From NCBI RefSeq assembly GCF_014203645.1, contig NZ_JACHJL010000003.1:62001-126000 (forward strand): a stretch of DNA of 64,000 nucleotides, written 5' to 3'. The translations under genes and the position numbers were made by a program. A model generated the notes under the pieces. The model was given only the letters and a program-made list of their open reading frames with translations. It was not told where the DNA came from and did not search any database. Source of the DNA: Streptomyces zagrosensis (GTDB taxonomy: Bacteria; Actinomycetota; Actinomycetes; Streptomycetales; Streptomycetaceae). Position 1 is the first letter of the stretch. Each line of letters opens with the position of its first letter. Shown in pieces: positions 28,095 to 38,810 of this stretch.

Positions 28095-28499
28095 GTGTCA
28101 GCCGCGCTCTCCGATGACCTCAAGCGTCTCCTCGACACTCCAGTCTTCGTAACCATCGCGACCATCCAGCCTGATGGGAGCCCGCAGCTCTCGGTCGTCT
28201 GGGTCAAGCGGGACGGCGACGACCTGCTGATCTCCACCGCGGTCGGCCGCCGCAAGGAGAAGAACCTGGCTGCTGACCCGCGCGTGACGGTGCTGGTCAA
28301 CCCGGCGGACGCGCCGTACACCTACGCGGAGATCCGCGGCACCGCGACCGTCACCACCGAGGGCGCCCAGGAGCTGATCGACGAGTTGTCGCGTAAGTAC
28401 ACAGGCAAGGACTATGCGGAGTTCAACCCGCGTGCGGGGGAGGACAACGAGCGAGTTGTCATTCGCGTGACACCCCGGAAGGTCGTCGGCGGGGTCTGA
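28095..28499 (+). CDS. PPOX-class F420-dependent oxidoreductase-like protein
   Basis: 134 residues from GTG 28095, with GGAAGG seven bases upstream; earlier GTGs at 28068 and 28077 are less well placed. The split-barrel fold reads LKRLLDTPVFVTIATIQPDG, QLSVVWVKRDGDDLLIST and GRRKEKNLAADPRVTVLVNP, the typical PPOX/TIGR03618 pattern of actinomycete F420- or FMN-binding proteins. Substrate unknown. Nothing else lies in the 284-bp gap after ispF. Confidence 0.85.
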   Translation: MSAALSDDLKRLLDTPVFVTIATIQPDGSPQLSVVWVKRDGDDLLISTAVGRRKEKNLAADPRVTVLVNPADAPYTYAEIRGTATVTTEGAQELIDELSRKYTGKDYAEFNPRAGEDNERVVIRVTPRKVVGGV

Positions 28500-28644
28500 G
28501 CAGTCAGCGGCGCCTTTTTCCGCGCGCCAGAAACGTTATTGACGCTGGTCCCGAGGCGACCGGCGTGGGCTGAGTGTCACGCTTGTGTTTCCCTGCTGTC
28601 CGCGGGGTCGCGGTGCACCACCCTGTTCCGACTACCCTTGGAGC

Positions 28645-30039
<1,395 letters not shown>

Positions 30040-30074
30040 CCTGGAGTGGAGCGCCCACCCCGCAATCGCTCATG

Positions 30075-30100
30075 GTGCCGCCCGGCGCGCCGGGCGGCAC
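30075..30100 (+). terminator. Perfect 26-bp palindrome after cysS
   Basis: GTGCCGCCCGGCG (30075-30087) and CGCCGGGCGGCAC (30088-30100) are exact complements; a TTTTTT run lies at 30119-30124. Probable terminator of cysS. Confidence 0.7.
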
Positions 30101-30171
30101 ACTTTCCGTAGTATGGACTTTTTTGCTAAGCAGTATGGGCTGAGCAGTGAGCAGTAAGAGACAGGTGACCC

Positions 30172-31125
30172 ATGGCCGGTAACAGCCAGCGCAGGAACCG
30201 CCGTACCGCCAACAAGAAGGGTGCCGTCGTCGGCAGCGGCGGCAAGCGGCGCCGGAGCCTGGAAGGCAGGGGCCCGACGCCGCCCGCCGAGATGCGTAAG
30301 GGGCACGCCAAGCAGCGCGTCGCCAACGCCAAGACGCGCCAAGCGGCCAAGCGGCCCGCGCCGCGCCGCGGCGGCCCCAAGGGCACCAACGAGTTGGTCG
30401 TCGGCCGCAATCCGGTTGCCGAGGCGCTGCGCGAGGGCGTGCCAGCGAACACGCTGTACGTGCAGCAGTTCATCGACAACGACGAGCGGGTGCGCGAGGC
30501 GCTCCAGCTCGCGGCCGAGCGCGGCGGCATCAACCTGATGGAGGCGCCGCGCCCCGAGCTCGACCGCATGACGAACGGACTCAACCACCAGGGCCTGGTG
30601 CTCCAAGTACCGCCGTACGACTACGCGCACCCCGAGGACCTGGCCGGCGCGGCCTTCGACGCGGGCCAGGACCCGCTGATCGTCGCCCTCGACGGAGTCA
30701 CCGACCCGCGTAACCTCGGCGCCGTCGTCCGCTCCGTCTGCGCCTTCGGCGGGCACGGTGTGGTAGTGCCCGAGCGGCGCGCGGCGGGGATGACCGCGGG
30801 GGCGTGGAAGACCTCGGCGGGCACGGCCGCGCGTACGCCGGTCGCCCGCGCCACCAATTTGACGCGCGCGCTGGAGGGCTACCAAAAGGCCGGCATCACG
30901 GTCATTGGCCTGGCCGCGGATGGCGAGGCGGAGCTCGGGGACGTACAGGCGCTGGACGGCCCGGTCGTCATCGTCATCGGCAGCGAGGGCAAGGGCCTGT
31001 CGCGACTGGTGAGCGAGACCTGTGACATGCGGGTACGCATCGCCATGCCGGGCGGCGCGGAGTCGCTGAACGCCGGTGTCGCAGCGGGCGTGGTCCTGTA
31101 CGAGGCGGCCCGGCGCCGCGCCTGA
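30172..31125 (+). CDS. rlmB: 23S rRNA (guanosine-2'-O)-methyltransferase RlmB/TrmH family
   Basis: 317 residues. A very basic, disordered N-terminus (1-75, [15 protein letters not shown]) is the form seen in actinobacteria. The SpoU substrate-binding domain (about 77-150) begins [16 protein letters not shown]. The knotted SPOUT domain has the three motifs: [33 protein letters not shown] and [23 protein letters not shown]. Methylates G2251 or an equivalent 23S position. ATG 30172 follows AGAGACAGGTG. Confidence 0.93.
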   Translation: MAGNSQRRNRRTANKKGAVVGSGGKRRRSLEGRGPTPPAEMRKGHAKQRVANAKTRQAAKRPAPRRGGPKGTNELVVGRNPVAEALREGVPANTLYVQQFIDNDERVREALQLAAERGGINLMEAPRPELDRMTNGLNHQGLVLQVPPYDYAHPEDLAGAAFDAGQDPLIVALDGVTDPRNLGAVVRSVCAFGGHGVVVPERRAAGMTAGAWKTSAGTAARTPVARATNLTRALEGYQKAGITVIGLAADGEAELGDVQALDGPVVIVIGSEGKGLSRLVSETCDMRVRIAMPGGAESLNAGVAAGVVLYEAARRRA

Positions 31126-31463
31126 GCTTGACCAGGCGCATTGGGCGGGCCCTGCATCTTGGCCCGGTACGGGGTGGCGCGGCTGACTCCTTTCCTGATA
31201 CGGGGCGGGGCGGCCGGCCGCCACCTGCCAGTCAGTAGGCAGCCGACGCCCGTAGGGCATCGCCGTACCGAGCCGGCCCGTTGGCCGTCCAGAGGGCGTT
31301 GGCGTGGCCGTACACAGGGCGTCAGCGTCGGGGTACGGCAGTGCCCGGCACGCCGCTGAGCTGCGGCCATGTGGGCTAGCGGGAGTTGGAGATCATGGCT
31401 TGACGGGCCTCGGACAGTCCGGCGCAGTCAAGGCAGTGTCTTAACCGCGGGTCACTCGGTTAG
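31126..31463. other. Intergenic region rlmB/DoxX-like gene
   Basis: 338 bp without a supported gene, repeat or hairpin. It probably carries the promoter of the following membrane protein. Confidence 0.35.
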
Positions 31464-33356
31464 ATGAGCGTGGACACCAGAACACCCCGCACACCTCCGG
31501 GGGGACGCTCACCGGGATTTGACGACGAGCCGCGCCTGAACATGGCGAAGGTGCTGAGCGACCCCGCACAGGTCACCGCCGCGCACGCGAGTTTCCGCGT
31601 GCAGCTCGCCACCCCCGTCAGGAGCAGGGCACTAGCGGAGACGGCGCAGATCCCCGTGCTCGCCGGAGCTGGTGCAGGTCCAGAGGCCCGCGGCGGTCGG
31701 CGTCGCCCCCCGGTGGTGTGGAGCGGGCGTACGAGTCCGGGCGATGGCGCGGCCCAACTCCTCCAGGCCGTACGGCAATCCGAGGCCAGCCTGGCCGCTA
31801 CGGCCGCGGCCAGTGCGGCCGGCACGGTACGCACCGCGGGCGGAGCGGTGGCCCGCCCCGGGCACGACGGGCCGGGCAGCGGTTCCGGCGGTGATGCGGG
31901 CGCCACTCAGGTACTGCCGCGTATCACCGCCCAAGACGCTCAATCCGCCACGCAAGCCCTGGTCATCGGGCCGCGCACGCCGCACGGCACGGGCGAGGCC
32001 CCGCCCGGCGGCCCGCGGTACACGCACGGCTGGTCCGAGGGCGGCTCGGCTGTCGAAGGGCCGGGCGACGGCAGCGACACCGGCGAACACACCACTGTGA
32101 TGGGCACCATGGGCGCATTCGGCGACGGCACTGGCCGGGCCGATGGCGACGGCACACACTGGCCGACCGCCGGCTACCCCGCGGTCGATGAACAGGACAC
32201 CGACCCGGATACGGTCCGGGCGGCGTACCGTACCGACGAGGCCGAACAGCCGCGCAAGCGCCGTAACACCGACTCCGTACGGCACGCGTACTACCCCGGG
32301 CGCCGGATGAACCTAGGCGTCGTGCTGCTCCCGCTGCGCGTCTTCCTTGGCTTCATCTCGATCTACGCGGGCATGGGCAAGCTCTGCGACCCGGTGTACT
32401 TCGACGGCGGCAAGCGCGGGTCCATGGTGATCTGGCTACAGTCACTGCACCCGTGGGCCGTGGCATCGCCGTTGCGGAACTTCGCACTTGAGCACCCGGT
32501 AGGCGCCGGGCTGACCATTGCGTTTCTTCAGGTCGTGGTCGGTGTCCTCACCGTATGCGGGCTCTGGCAGCGGGTCGCGGCGGCGTTCGGGGCGCTGTTG
32601 TCGGCCGCGCTGCTGGTGACGGTGAGTTGGCGGACCGTACCAGCGTACGACGCGCCCGACATCATCTACCTGGCCGCTTGGAGCCCGCTGATCATCGCCG
32701 GAGCACCGGTCTACTCGATGGATGCCCGGCTGGCAGGAGAGGCGTGGCGGCGGCTCGGGCCCCGGGTCGGGGTTCGCGACCTGCGGCGCCGGGTGTTGCG
32801 CCGGGGCTCGGTGCTGGCGTCGGTGATCATCGGCCTGACGTTGCTGGTTGGCTCGATGCTGGGCGGGGCCGTGCGCTCCTCCGACACCGTGCGGGTGCCT
32901 GGCCCCAGCGACCCGCCGATCAACCATCTGCCGGGCGAGCGGTTGCCGGGCACCTCCGGCGAGAGCGCACGACCGGATACGCGGGCCCCGGAGAGCGGCC
33001 GAACCGGTTCGCCGTCCGTGGACGACCGGGTCCCCGATCCGCCCACCTCGGCTCCCAGCGCTGGGAGCACACCGGGCGCCACCGGGCAGGAAGCGCCACC
33101 CGGAAGCATGGACGCAGGCCCCAGCCAGCCCCAGACACAACAACAGGGCCAGGTCAGCGGCGGTCAGAGCAGCAGCCAGACCTCGGGGGTACAGACCGCC
33201 CCGCAGGCACCGCAGCAGCCACCGCAGTCGGCACCACAGCAACAGCGGCAGGCCCCGCCGCCCGAAAGCGACAGCGAAAGCGAGAGCGAGACCAGCGGCG
33301 GCGGCACGGGCGGCAATACGGTACGCGAGGGTGCGCTGGGCGGCCTGTTCGGCTGA
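31464..33356 (+). CDS. DoxX-like membrane protein with long disordered tails
   Basis: 630 residues. The first ~280 residues are hydrophilic and low in complexity. The membrane core (about 282-450) starts RRMNLGVVLLPLRVFLGFISIY and GMGKLCDPVYFDGG, with helices in AGLTIAFLQVVVGVLTVCGLW, VAAAFGALLSAALLVTVSW, DIIYLAAWSPLIIAGAPVYSMD and VLASVIIGLTLLVGSMLGG: the DoxX/SURF4 four-helix pattern. The C-terminal 170 residues are Pro/Gln/Ser-rich (GQVSGGQSSSQTSG; QAPQQPPQSAPQQQRQ) and probably outside the membrane. Function unknown; DoxX proteins are linked to thiol and oxidative stress. Confidence 0.75.
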   Translation: MSVDTRTPRTPPGGRSPGFDDEPRLNMAKVLSDPAQVTAAHASFRVQLATPVRSRALAETAQIPVLAGAGAGPEARGGRRRPPVVWSGRTSPGDGAAQLLQAVRQSEASLAATAAASAAGTVRTAGGAVARPGHDGPGSGSGGDAGATQVLPRITAQDAQSATQALVIGPRTPHGTGEAPPGGPRYTHGWSEGGSAVEGPGDGSDTGEHTTVMGTMGAFGDGTGRADGDGTHWPTAGYPAVDEQDTDPDTVRAAYRTDEAEQPRKRRNTDSVRHAYYPGRRMNLGVVLLPLRVFLGFISIYAGMGKLCDPVYFDGGKRGSMVIWLQSLHPWAVASPLRNFALEHPVGAGLTIAFLQVVVGVLTVCGLWQRVAAAFGALLSAALLVTVSWRTVPAYDAPDIIYLAAWSPLIIAGAPVYSMDARLAGEAWRRLGPRVGVRDLRRRVLRRGSVLASVIIGLTLLVGSMLGGAVRSSDTVRVPGPSDPPINHLPGERLPGTSGESARPDTRAPESGRTGSPSVDDRVPDPPTSAPSAGSTPGATGQEAPPGSMDAGPSQPQTQQQGQVSGGQSSSQTSGVQTAPQAPQQPPQSAPQQQRQAPPPESDSESESETSGGGTGGNTVREGALGGLFG

Positions 33357-33495
33357 GCGGGGCGCTCGGCGCTCTGCCGCGCCTCCCGATCTGCTGCCCC
33401 GCTGGCTCCCCTGTCTCCTTGGCTCTCCTGGGCCACTGGCTCGCTGAGAAGGGGCGGGGCGGCAACGGTGGGCTGCGGGCCGTGGCTCTCTTCCG

Positions 33496-34776
33496 TCAGC
33501 TGGTCCCGGTGGTCCCGGTGGTCCCGCCGCCTGTGGCGAGTTCCTTTGCGGCCTCGGTGAGGTCCTTGGCGGTGTCGATGGCCCGCCAGTACGCGCCGTG
33601 TGGGAGCGGATAGCCGGCGAGGCGGCGCTCTCGGGCGAGACGGGGGAAGGTGGTGCGCTCGTGGTCGCCACGGTCCGGCAGCAGGTCGGCGAAGTCGGCG
33701 GAGAACACGTAGACGCCGGCGTTGATGAGATACGGCGACGGCGGTGCCTCGATGAAGTCGAGCACATGGCCGAACTCGTCGGTCTCCACCGCACCCCAGG
33801 GGATGCGCGGCCTGGCCAGGGCGAGCGTGGCCGCCGCGTCGCGCTCATGGTGCAGGCCCGCCATCTCGCGCAGCGAGAACCGAGTCCAGATGTCGCCGTT
33901 GGTCGCGTACCAGGGTTGATCGGGGTGGGGGAGGGAAGCGGCGGCGTACTTCAGGCCACCGCCCCGGCCCAGGGGTTCGCTCTCGACGACCGTGGTGACG
34001 CGTAGCGGGAGATCCGCGCTGGCCAGCCAGGACTGGAGCACCTCGGCGAGGTGGCCACAGGAGACGACGGCGTCGGTGACGCCCTCGGTGGCCAGCCAGG
34101 CGAGCTGGTGGCCGATGATCGGGGTGCCGGTGCCGGGGATTTCGACCATCGGCTTGGGGCGGTCGTCGGTGTACGGACGCAGCCGTGAGCCCTGGCCGCC
34201 GGCGAGGACGACGGCTTGGGTGGGAGCGATGAAGTCCGCGGCGGGGCGCGGACGGCGCTCGGACGACGGCGCGGCCACGTTCCCGTAGGTCGCGCTCGCA
34301 GAGGAAGCGGGAGCGGCCTGGGACGTACTGCTGGGCGCCGCACCGGGCCGCCCCGTGCTGGGCGCAGCACCAGACGCGGCCCCGGAAGCGGGCCAAGACC
34401 CGGACGTGGGTGGGCCCGCGGAGGCGCGAGCTGAAGCGGCCGGCGCAGCGCAAGCGGAGATAACTGCTGACGCGGGCACGCTACGCGCCGCGGGCAACGG
34501 TGCTGACGGGCCGTGGCCTGGGAGCGGCGCCAACGGCCCGTGGCCAGCGGCGGGTACGGCGAGGGTTGCGCCCGGTGCAAGGTCAGTGGACGCGGAAGAG
34601 GAACGGGATGGGTTGGACGAACGGGATGGGCGGGATGGCGCGGAGGGTGCAGAGGATGTCGTGGGGTGAGCAGGTGTTGTGGGGTGAGCAGGTGTCGTGG
34701 GGCGAGCAGGTGTCGTGAGGTGGGCAGGTGTTGTGGGGTGGGCAGGTGTTGTGGGGTGGGCGGGGTCTTCGGTCAT
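33496..34776 (-). CDS. Sugar nucleotidyltransferase with repeat-rich N-terminus
   Basis: 426 residues. The C-terminal ~240 residues form an NTP-transferase: AVVLAGGQGSRLRPYTDDRP with KPMVEI (nucleotide loop and Lys), GTPIIGHQLAWLATEGV, VVESEPLGRGGGLKYAA, WYATNGDIWTRFSL and INAGVYVFSADF. These activate a sugar-1-phosphate as NDP-sugar. The first ~185 residues are not enzyme: six PTTPAH hexapeptides coded by an 18-bp repeat, then Ser/Pro/Ala/Gly-rich linker. Start ATG 34776 (MTEDPAHPTTP); one at 34785 is also open. The specific sugar is not predictable. Confidence 0.8.
   Translation of the reverse strand: MTEDPAHPTTPAHPTTPAHLTTPARPTTPAHPTTPAHPTTSSAPSAPSRPSRSSNPSRSSSASTDLAPGATLAVPAAGHGPLAPLPGHGPSAPLPAARSVPASAVISACAAPAASARASAGPPTSGSWPASGAASGAAPSTGRPGAAPSSTSQAAPASSASATYGNVAAPSSERRPRPAADFIAPTQAVVLAGGQGSRLRPYTDDRPKPMVEIPGTGTPIIGHQLAWLATEGVTDAVVSCGHLAEVLQSWLASADLPLRVTTVVESEPLGRGGGLKYAAASLPHPDQPWYATNGDIWTRFSLREMAGLHHERDAAATLALARPRIPWGAVETDEFGHVLDFIEAPPSPYLINAGVYVFSADFADLLPDRGDHERTTFPRLARERRLAGYPLPHGAYWRAIDTAKDLTEAAKELATGGGTTGTTGTS
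34661..34768. repeat. 18-bp tandem repeat, 6 copies, coding PTTPAH
   Basis: Units start at 34661, 34679, 34697, 34715, 34733 and 34751; consensus on the + strand GTGGGGTGAGCAGGTGTT. The unit length keeps the reading frame, so copy number can change without breaking the nucleotidyltransferase. Confidence 0.9.
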
Positions 34777-34827
34777 GGTCCGCACGATAAGTGCTGGCCG
34801 ACGCGGACGCCGACCAGATGCCGGACC

Positions 34828-35247
34828 TCAGTTGGCGTGGGCGACGCCGGACGCGAAAGAGGTGTCGCAGACAGGCCGGGAGAAGGCGTGCGCGCGGTGG
34901 GCGGCGCCGCCGTACTTGGTGACAGCGGCGCGGCCGAGCGCTCGGGCGATGGACGCGCAGTGCCGGGCGAGCGAGGGCCGTTCGGTGGTCGCCTCCTGGA
35001 GATGGGTCAGGGCGACGTTGGGGTCCTTCTCCTGGAGCTCGGCCAGCAGTTGATCGCGCAGCACCTCATGCGGGGCGCGGTGGCTGGCACGGGTGGAGGC
35101 GTCTCCGGACGAGGCGGTGAGCACCGAGCCGTCGGACTTGTTCCCGGCCCACGGGACGGCGGTCACCGCGAGGGAGCCGGAGAGGATGAGAACGACGGGA
35201 AGGACGAAGGCGAGAGTTCTGCCGATACGGCGGGCGGCCTGGTTCAT
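34828..35247 (-). CDS. Small secreted or membrane-anchored hypothetical protein
   Basis: 139 residues. Signal-like N-terminus: RRIGRT then AFVLPVVLILSGSLAVTAVPWA, so probably exported or anchored. The mature part has two cysteines in LARHCASIARALG and RPVCDTSFASG that could pair, and helical segments APHEVLRDQLLAELQEKDPN and ALTHLQEATTERPSL. No family recognised. It lies between the nucleotidyltransferase and msiK, on the same strand as both. Confidence 0.7.
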   Translation of the reverse strand: MNQAARRIGRTLAFVLPVVLILSGSLAVTAVPWAGNKSDGSVLTASSGDASTRASHRAPHEVLRDQLLAELQEKDPNVALTHLQEATTERPSLARHCASIARALGRAAVTKYGGAAHRAHAFSRPVCDTSFASGVAHAN

Positions 35248-35731
35248 GCCCGCGATCGTAGCGAGGGGTGATGATTTGGCGACATTTAGTCACCCTGTTG
35301 AGGGATGGTATGGCGCCTGCATTCGGTTTAGGTGTTGACGTACACGGCTCGAAATGCCCGGTATGTCAGGGTATTTCACGTGACGACGCCGCGCATCCAT
35401 GGTGCGGCGGATGCGCGGCGCGTCGGGTTCAGACGTCGGCGTGCCCGTGTCTCCTGTGTCTCCCGTAGCTCCCGTGCCGTCTGTGGCTCCTGTGCCCTCG
35501 CGGGCTCCCGCGCCGTCTGAGGCTGCTCCCGTACGAGAACCCGATCCCGTACGAGAATCCGCCGTACGGGGACATGTCGTACGAGATGTCCCCGTACGAG
35601 CTGCCCCGTACGTCATGGTGCGGTGACCACGTGCAGTGACCACGTGCGGGGCCGGGAAGGCTGCGGGGCCGGGCCAGGCTTTGCGCGGTGAGGAGAGCGG
35701 CCGGTCGGGCCGAGTGCGGCCTTGGGGCGGG
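35248..35731. other. Intergenic region with clustered GTACG motifs
   Basis: 484 bp between the small secreted protein and msiK. Between 35529 and 35612 the string CCCGTACGAG or CCGTACG occurs six times at irregular 10-20 bp spacing. Read forward, one frame gives a short Pro-Tyr-Glu-rich peptide (PYENPIPYENPPYG), but no start or ribosome site supports it as a gene. Confidence 0.4.
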
Positions 35732-36868
<1,137 letters not shown>

Positions 36869-37291
36869 GGTGCGTTTCCCTTCACCGGCAGGAACGTGCC
36901 GGACGATCCGAGTAAAGGTGAGCCGAACCTTCCGCACACCGATGAGGCGGGGAAGGGGTCTAGTCCACTGACCAGACTTGCCGTGACGGTACCTGGCCAG
37001 GGGCTCCGTGTCAGTAGCCGCCGTCCTGCGAAATCATGGAGGCGGCGCGCGCTTGGCCGGGTGCGGCTTACGGAGGAGCGCGGGGCGGTGGCGGGTTTGG
37101 GGTGGCGGGGGGTTCGGGCTACGGGGCGCGGGCTCGGGGGCGCGTGCCCGGGGCGTGCGGGTCGCGGGCGTTCTCGCTCCGGGGTGGGGGCTCCGGAAGT
37201 TCGGACTCTGGGGCGTGCGGGCCCGGGGCGTTCTGGGCAAGGGATATTCGATCGGGTCACGTCTCGGGCGCGGGTACACTTCTGGAGACGC
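36869..37291. other. Intergenic region msiK/tRNA-Thr
   Basis: 423 bp. The stretch 37070-37240 is very G-rich (GGGGTGGCGGGGG and similar) and could form unusual structure; msiK and tRNA-Thr promoters must be here, but I cannot place them precisely. Confidence 0.35.
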
Positions 37292-37364
37292 GCCGACTTA
37301 GCTCAGTTGGTAGAGCACCGCTCTTGTAAAGCGAAGGTCGTCGGTTCGAATCCGACAGTCGGCT
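37292..37364 (+). tRNA. tRNA-Thr (anticodon TGT)
   Basis: A 73-nt cloverleaf without encoded CCA: acceptor stem GCCGACT/AGTCGGC (37292-37298 with 37357-37363), D-loop with AGCTCAGTTGGTAGAGC, anticodon loop CTTGTAA with TGT at 37325-37327, and T-loop GTTCGAATC. The 3' part, from the anticodon loop on, is the attachment site of the AICE, and its copy is at 47078. Confidence 0.97.
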
Positions 37365-37372
37365 CTGTGCGC
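37323..37372. other. attL, 50-bp direct repeat (with intact tRNA)
   Basis: Runs from CTTGTAAAG in the anticodon loop to CTGTGCGC, 8 bp past the tRNA. Identical to 47078-47127. Confidence 0.93.
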
Positions 37373-37383
37373 TGACCAGCGCG

Positions 37384-37417
37384 AAACGCCCCGGACCTGG
37401 GTTGGTCCGGGGCGTTT
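37384..37417. terminator. Element-side hairpin near attL, shared by tRNA-Thr and int
   Basis: AAACGCCCCGGACC (37384-37397) pairs perfectly with GGTCCGGGGCGTTT (37404-37417), loop TGGGTT. It lies between tRNA-Thr and the convergent int gene and can stop both. Almost the same hairpin occurs outside attR. Confidence 0.85.
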
Positions 37418-37467
37418 GACGTGCGTTGACATCCACGATTGACATCAACGCGGGTGAACGGCCCTGG

Positions 37468-38631
37468 TCAGGCGTGGTCGTCAGGGCGACCGGGGCGGCG
37501 CTTCAACAGCCGGTCCATGTGGTTGATGGCCTCGCGCTGCGTGTCCTGTGTGACGTGCGTGTACACGTCCATGGTCATGCTGATCTGGCTGTGGCCAAGG
37601 ATTTCCATCAGCACGCGGGGCGCCACCCCGGCGGCGGTGAGCAGGGTCGCGCACCCGTGCCGGGCGTCGTGCAGCCGGATCGGGCGGAGGCCGGCGGTGG
37701 CGGTGAGCCGGGAGAACGAACGGTTGAGGTTGCGGGGCTCCACCGGGCGACCCGTACGCGTGGTGAAGACCAGCCCGGCCGGGTCCGGCTTCCGGCCGTA
37801 CTTCGCCGCGTCGGCGGCCTGCCGCAACCGGTGCCAGCGCAGGGCGGCCAGGCAGATGAGCGGCAGCGGCACCGGGCGGGCCTTCCCTGTCTTGGTGGTG
37901 CCCTGGTGCAGCTCGCCGCCGATGCGCTGCACCTGGTTGCTGACCCGGATGAACCGCTGGTCCAGGTCCACGTCCGACCAGCGCAGCCCCAGTACCTCAC
38001 CACGCCGCAGACCCATGGCGATGGCGAGCACGAACGCCGCGTACAGCGGGTCGCGGCGGGCGGCTTCGAGGAACGTCAGCGTCTCGTCCAGCGTCCACGG
38101 CGTCAGGTCCCGGCTGATCACTTTCGGTGCCTCCACGAGAGCTGCGACATTGCGCGTGACGAGTTCTTCCCGGCAGGCCGAGGTGAGCGCGGTCCGGAGG
38201 ACGCGATGGGCTTCCTTGGCCGTCGCCGCGCTCCTCCTGCGGGTCACCTCGGCCAGGAACGTGCGGACCTGTCGCGGCCCTAGAGTCTCCAGCCGCTTGG
38301 CCCCGAGTAGGGGCACCAGGTACAGCCGGACGTGCATGGCGTACTTGCTGTACGTGGAGCGCTTGCGGTTGGGCCTGATGACGTGATCCAGCCAGTACGG
38401 CAGCCATTCGGCGAGCTTGGCGGACCGGGTGGGTACGGGGATGCCGTTGGCGGCCTTGTCGAGCAGTGCGCGGCGCTTGGCGTCGCATTCGGCCCAGGTC
38501 TTGCCGTAGGCGAACTTTCGGGCGCGAGTGCCGTCCGGTTGGGGGACGTAGACGGCGGCCTGGTAGCGGCCGTCCTTGCGCTTGGTGATGGTGCCCGCGC
38601 CGTTGGGGTTGCGCTTGCGCTGGGGTGGCAT
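37468..38631 (-). CDS. int: AICE tyrosine integrase
   Basis: 387 residues. N-terminal AP2-like arm-binding part (KRNPNGAGTITKRKDGRYQA), SAM-like core-binding domain (WLPYWLDHVIRPNRKRSTYSKY), then catalytic domain with Arg in AMGLRRGEVLGLRWSDVD, HxxR in LHDARHGCATLLTAAG, GHSQ in LMEILGHSQISMTM and the nucleophile Tyr in DVYTHV. Catalyses recombination at tRNA-Thr. Its ATG overlaps the xis TGA by one base, so int is translated from the rep-xis-int message. Confidence 0.95.
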   Translation of the reverse strand: MPPQRKRNPNGAGTITKRKDGRYQAAVYVPQPDGTRARKFAYGKTWAECDAKRRALLDKAANGIPVPTRSAKLAEWLPYWLDHVIRPNRKRSTYSKYAMHVRLYLVPLLGAKRLETLGPRQVRTFLAEVTRRRSAATAKEAHRVLRTALTSACREELVTRNVAALVEAPKVISRDLTPWTLDETLTFLEAARRDPLYAAFVLAIAMGLRRGEVLGLRWSDVDLDQRFIRVSNQVQRIGGELHQGTTKTGKARPVPLPLICLAALRWHRLRQAADAAKYGRKPDPAGLVFTTRTGRPVEPRNLNRSFSRLTATAGLRPIRLHDARHGCATLLTAAGVAPRVLMEILGHSQISMTMDVYTHVTQDTQREAINHMDRLLKRRPGRPDDHA

Positions 38632-38810
38632 CAGGCGGCCTTCCCGATCTGGTGGTCGATGAAGTCGCGCAGCGCTCGGGCGGGGACGCGGCGGGCGCGG
38701 CCGATGGTGAGCGAGGGCAGGCGCCGCGAGCGGATCAGGTCGTAGACGGTGGAGCGACCGAGCCGGAGCCGTGCCATGACCTCCGGGATGGTCAGCAGTT
38801 CGTCAGCCAT
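38631..38810 (-). CDS. xis: AICE excisionase (MerR/HTH_17-type)
   Basis: 59 residues, a small winged-helix protein: ELLTIPEVMARLRLGRSTVYD, LIRSRRLPSLTIGRARRVPA and LRDFIDHQIG, the classic HTH_17/excisionase pattern. It bends DNA and directs Int towards excision. It overlaps the rep stop by 8 bp (ATGGCTGA) and touches int, so the three genes form a translationally coupled unit. Confidence 0.92.
   Translation of the reverse strand: MADELLTIPEVMARLRLGRSTVYDLIRSRRLPSLTIGRARRVPARALRDFIDHQIGKAA

Noticed and set aside
35529..35638. Possible small Tyr/Glu/Pro-rich peptide gene
   Set aside because: No start codon with a ribosome site; the peptide arises from repeated CCGTACGAG motifs.
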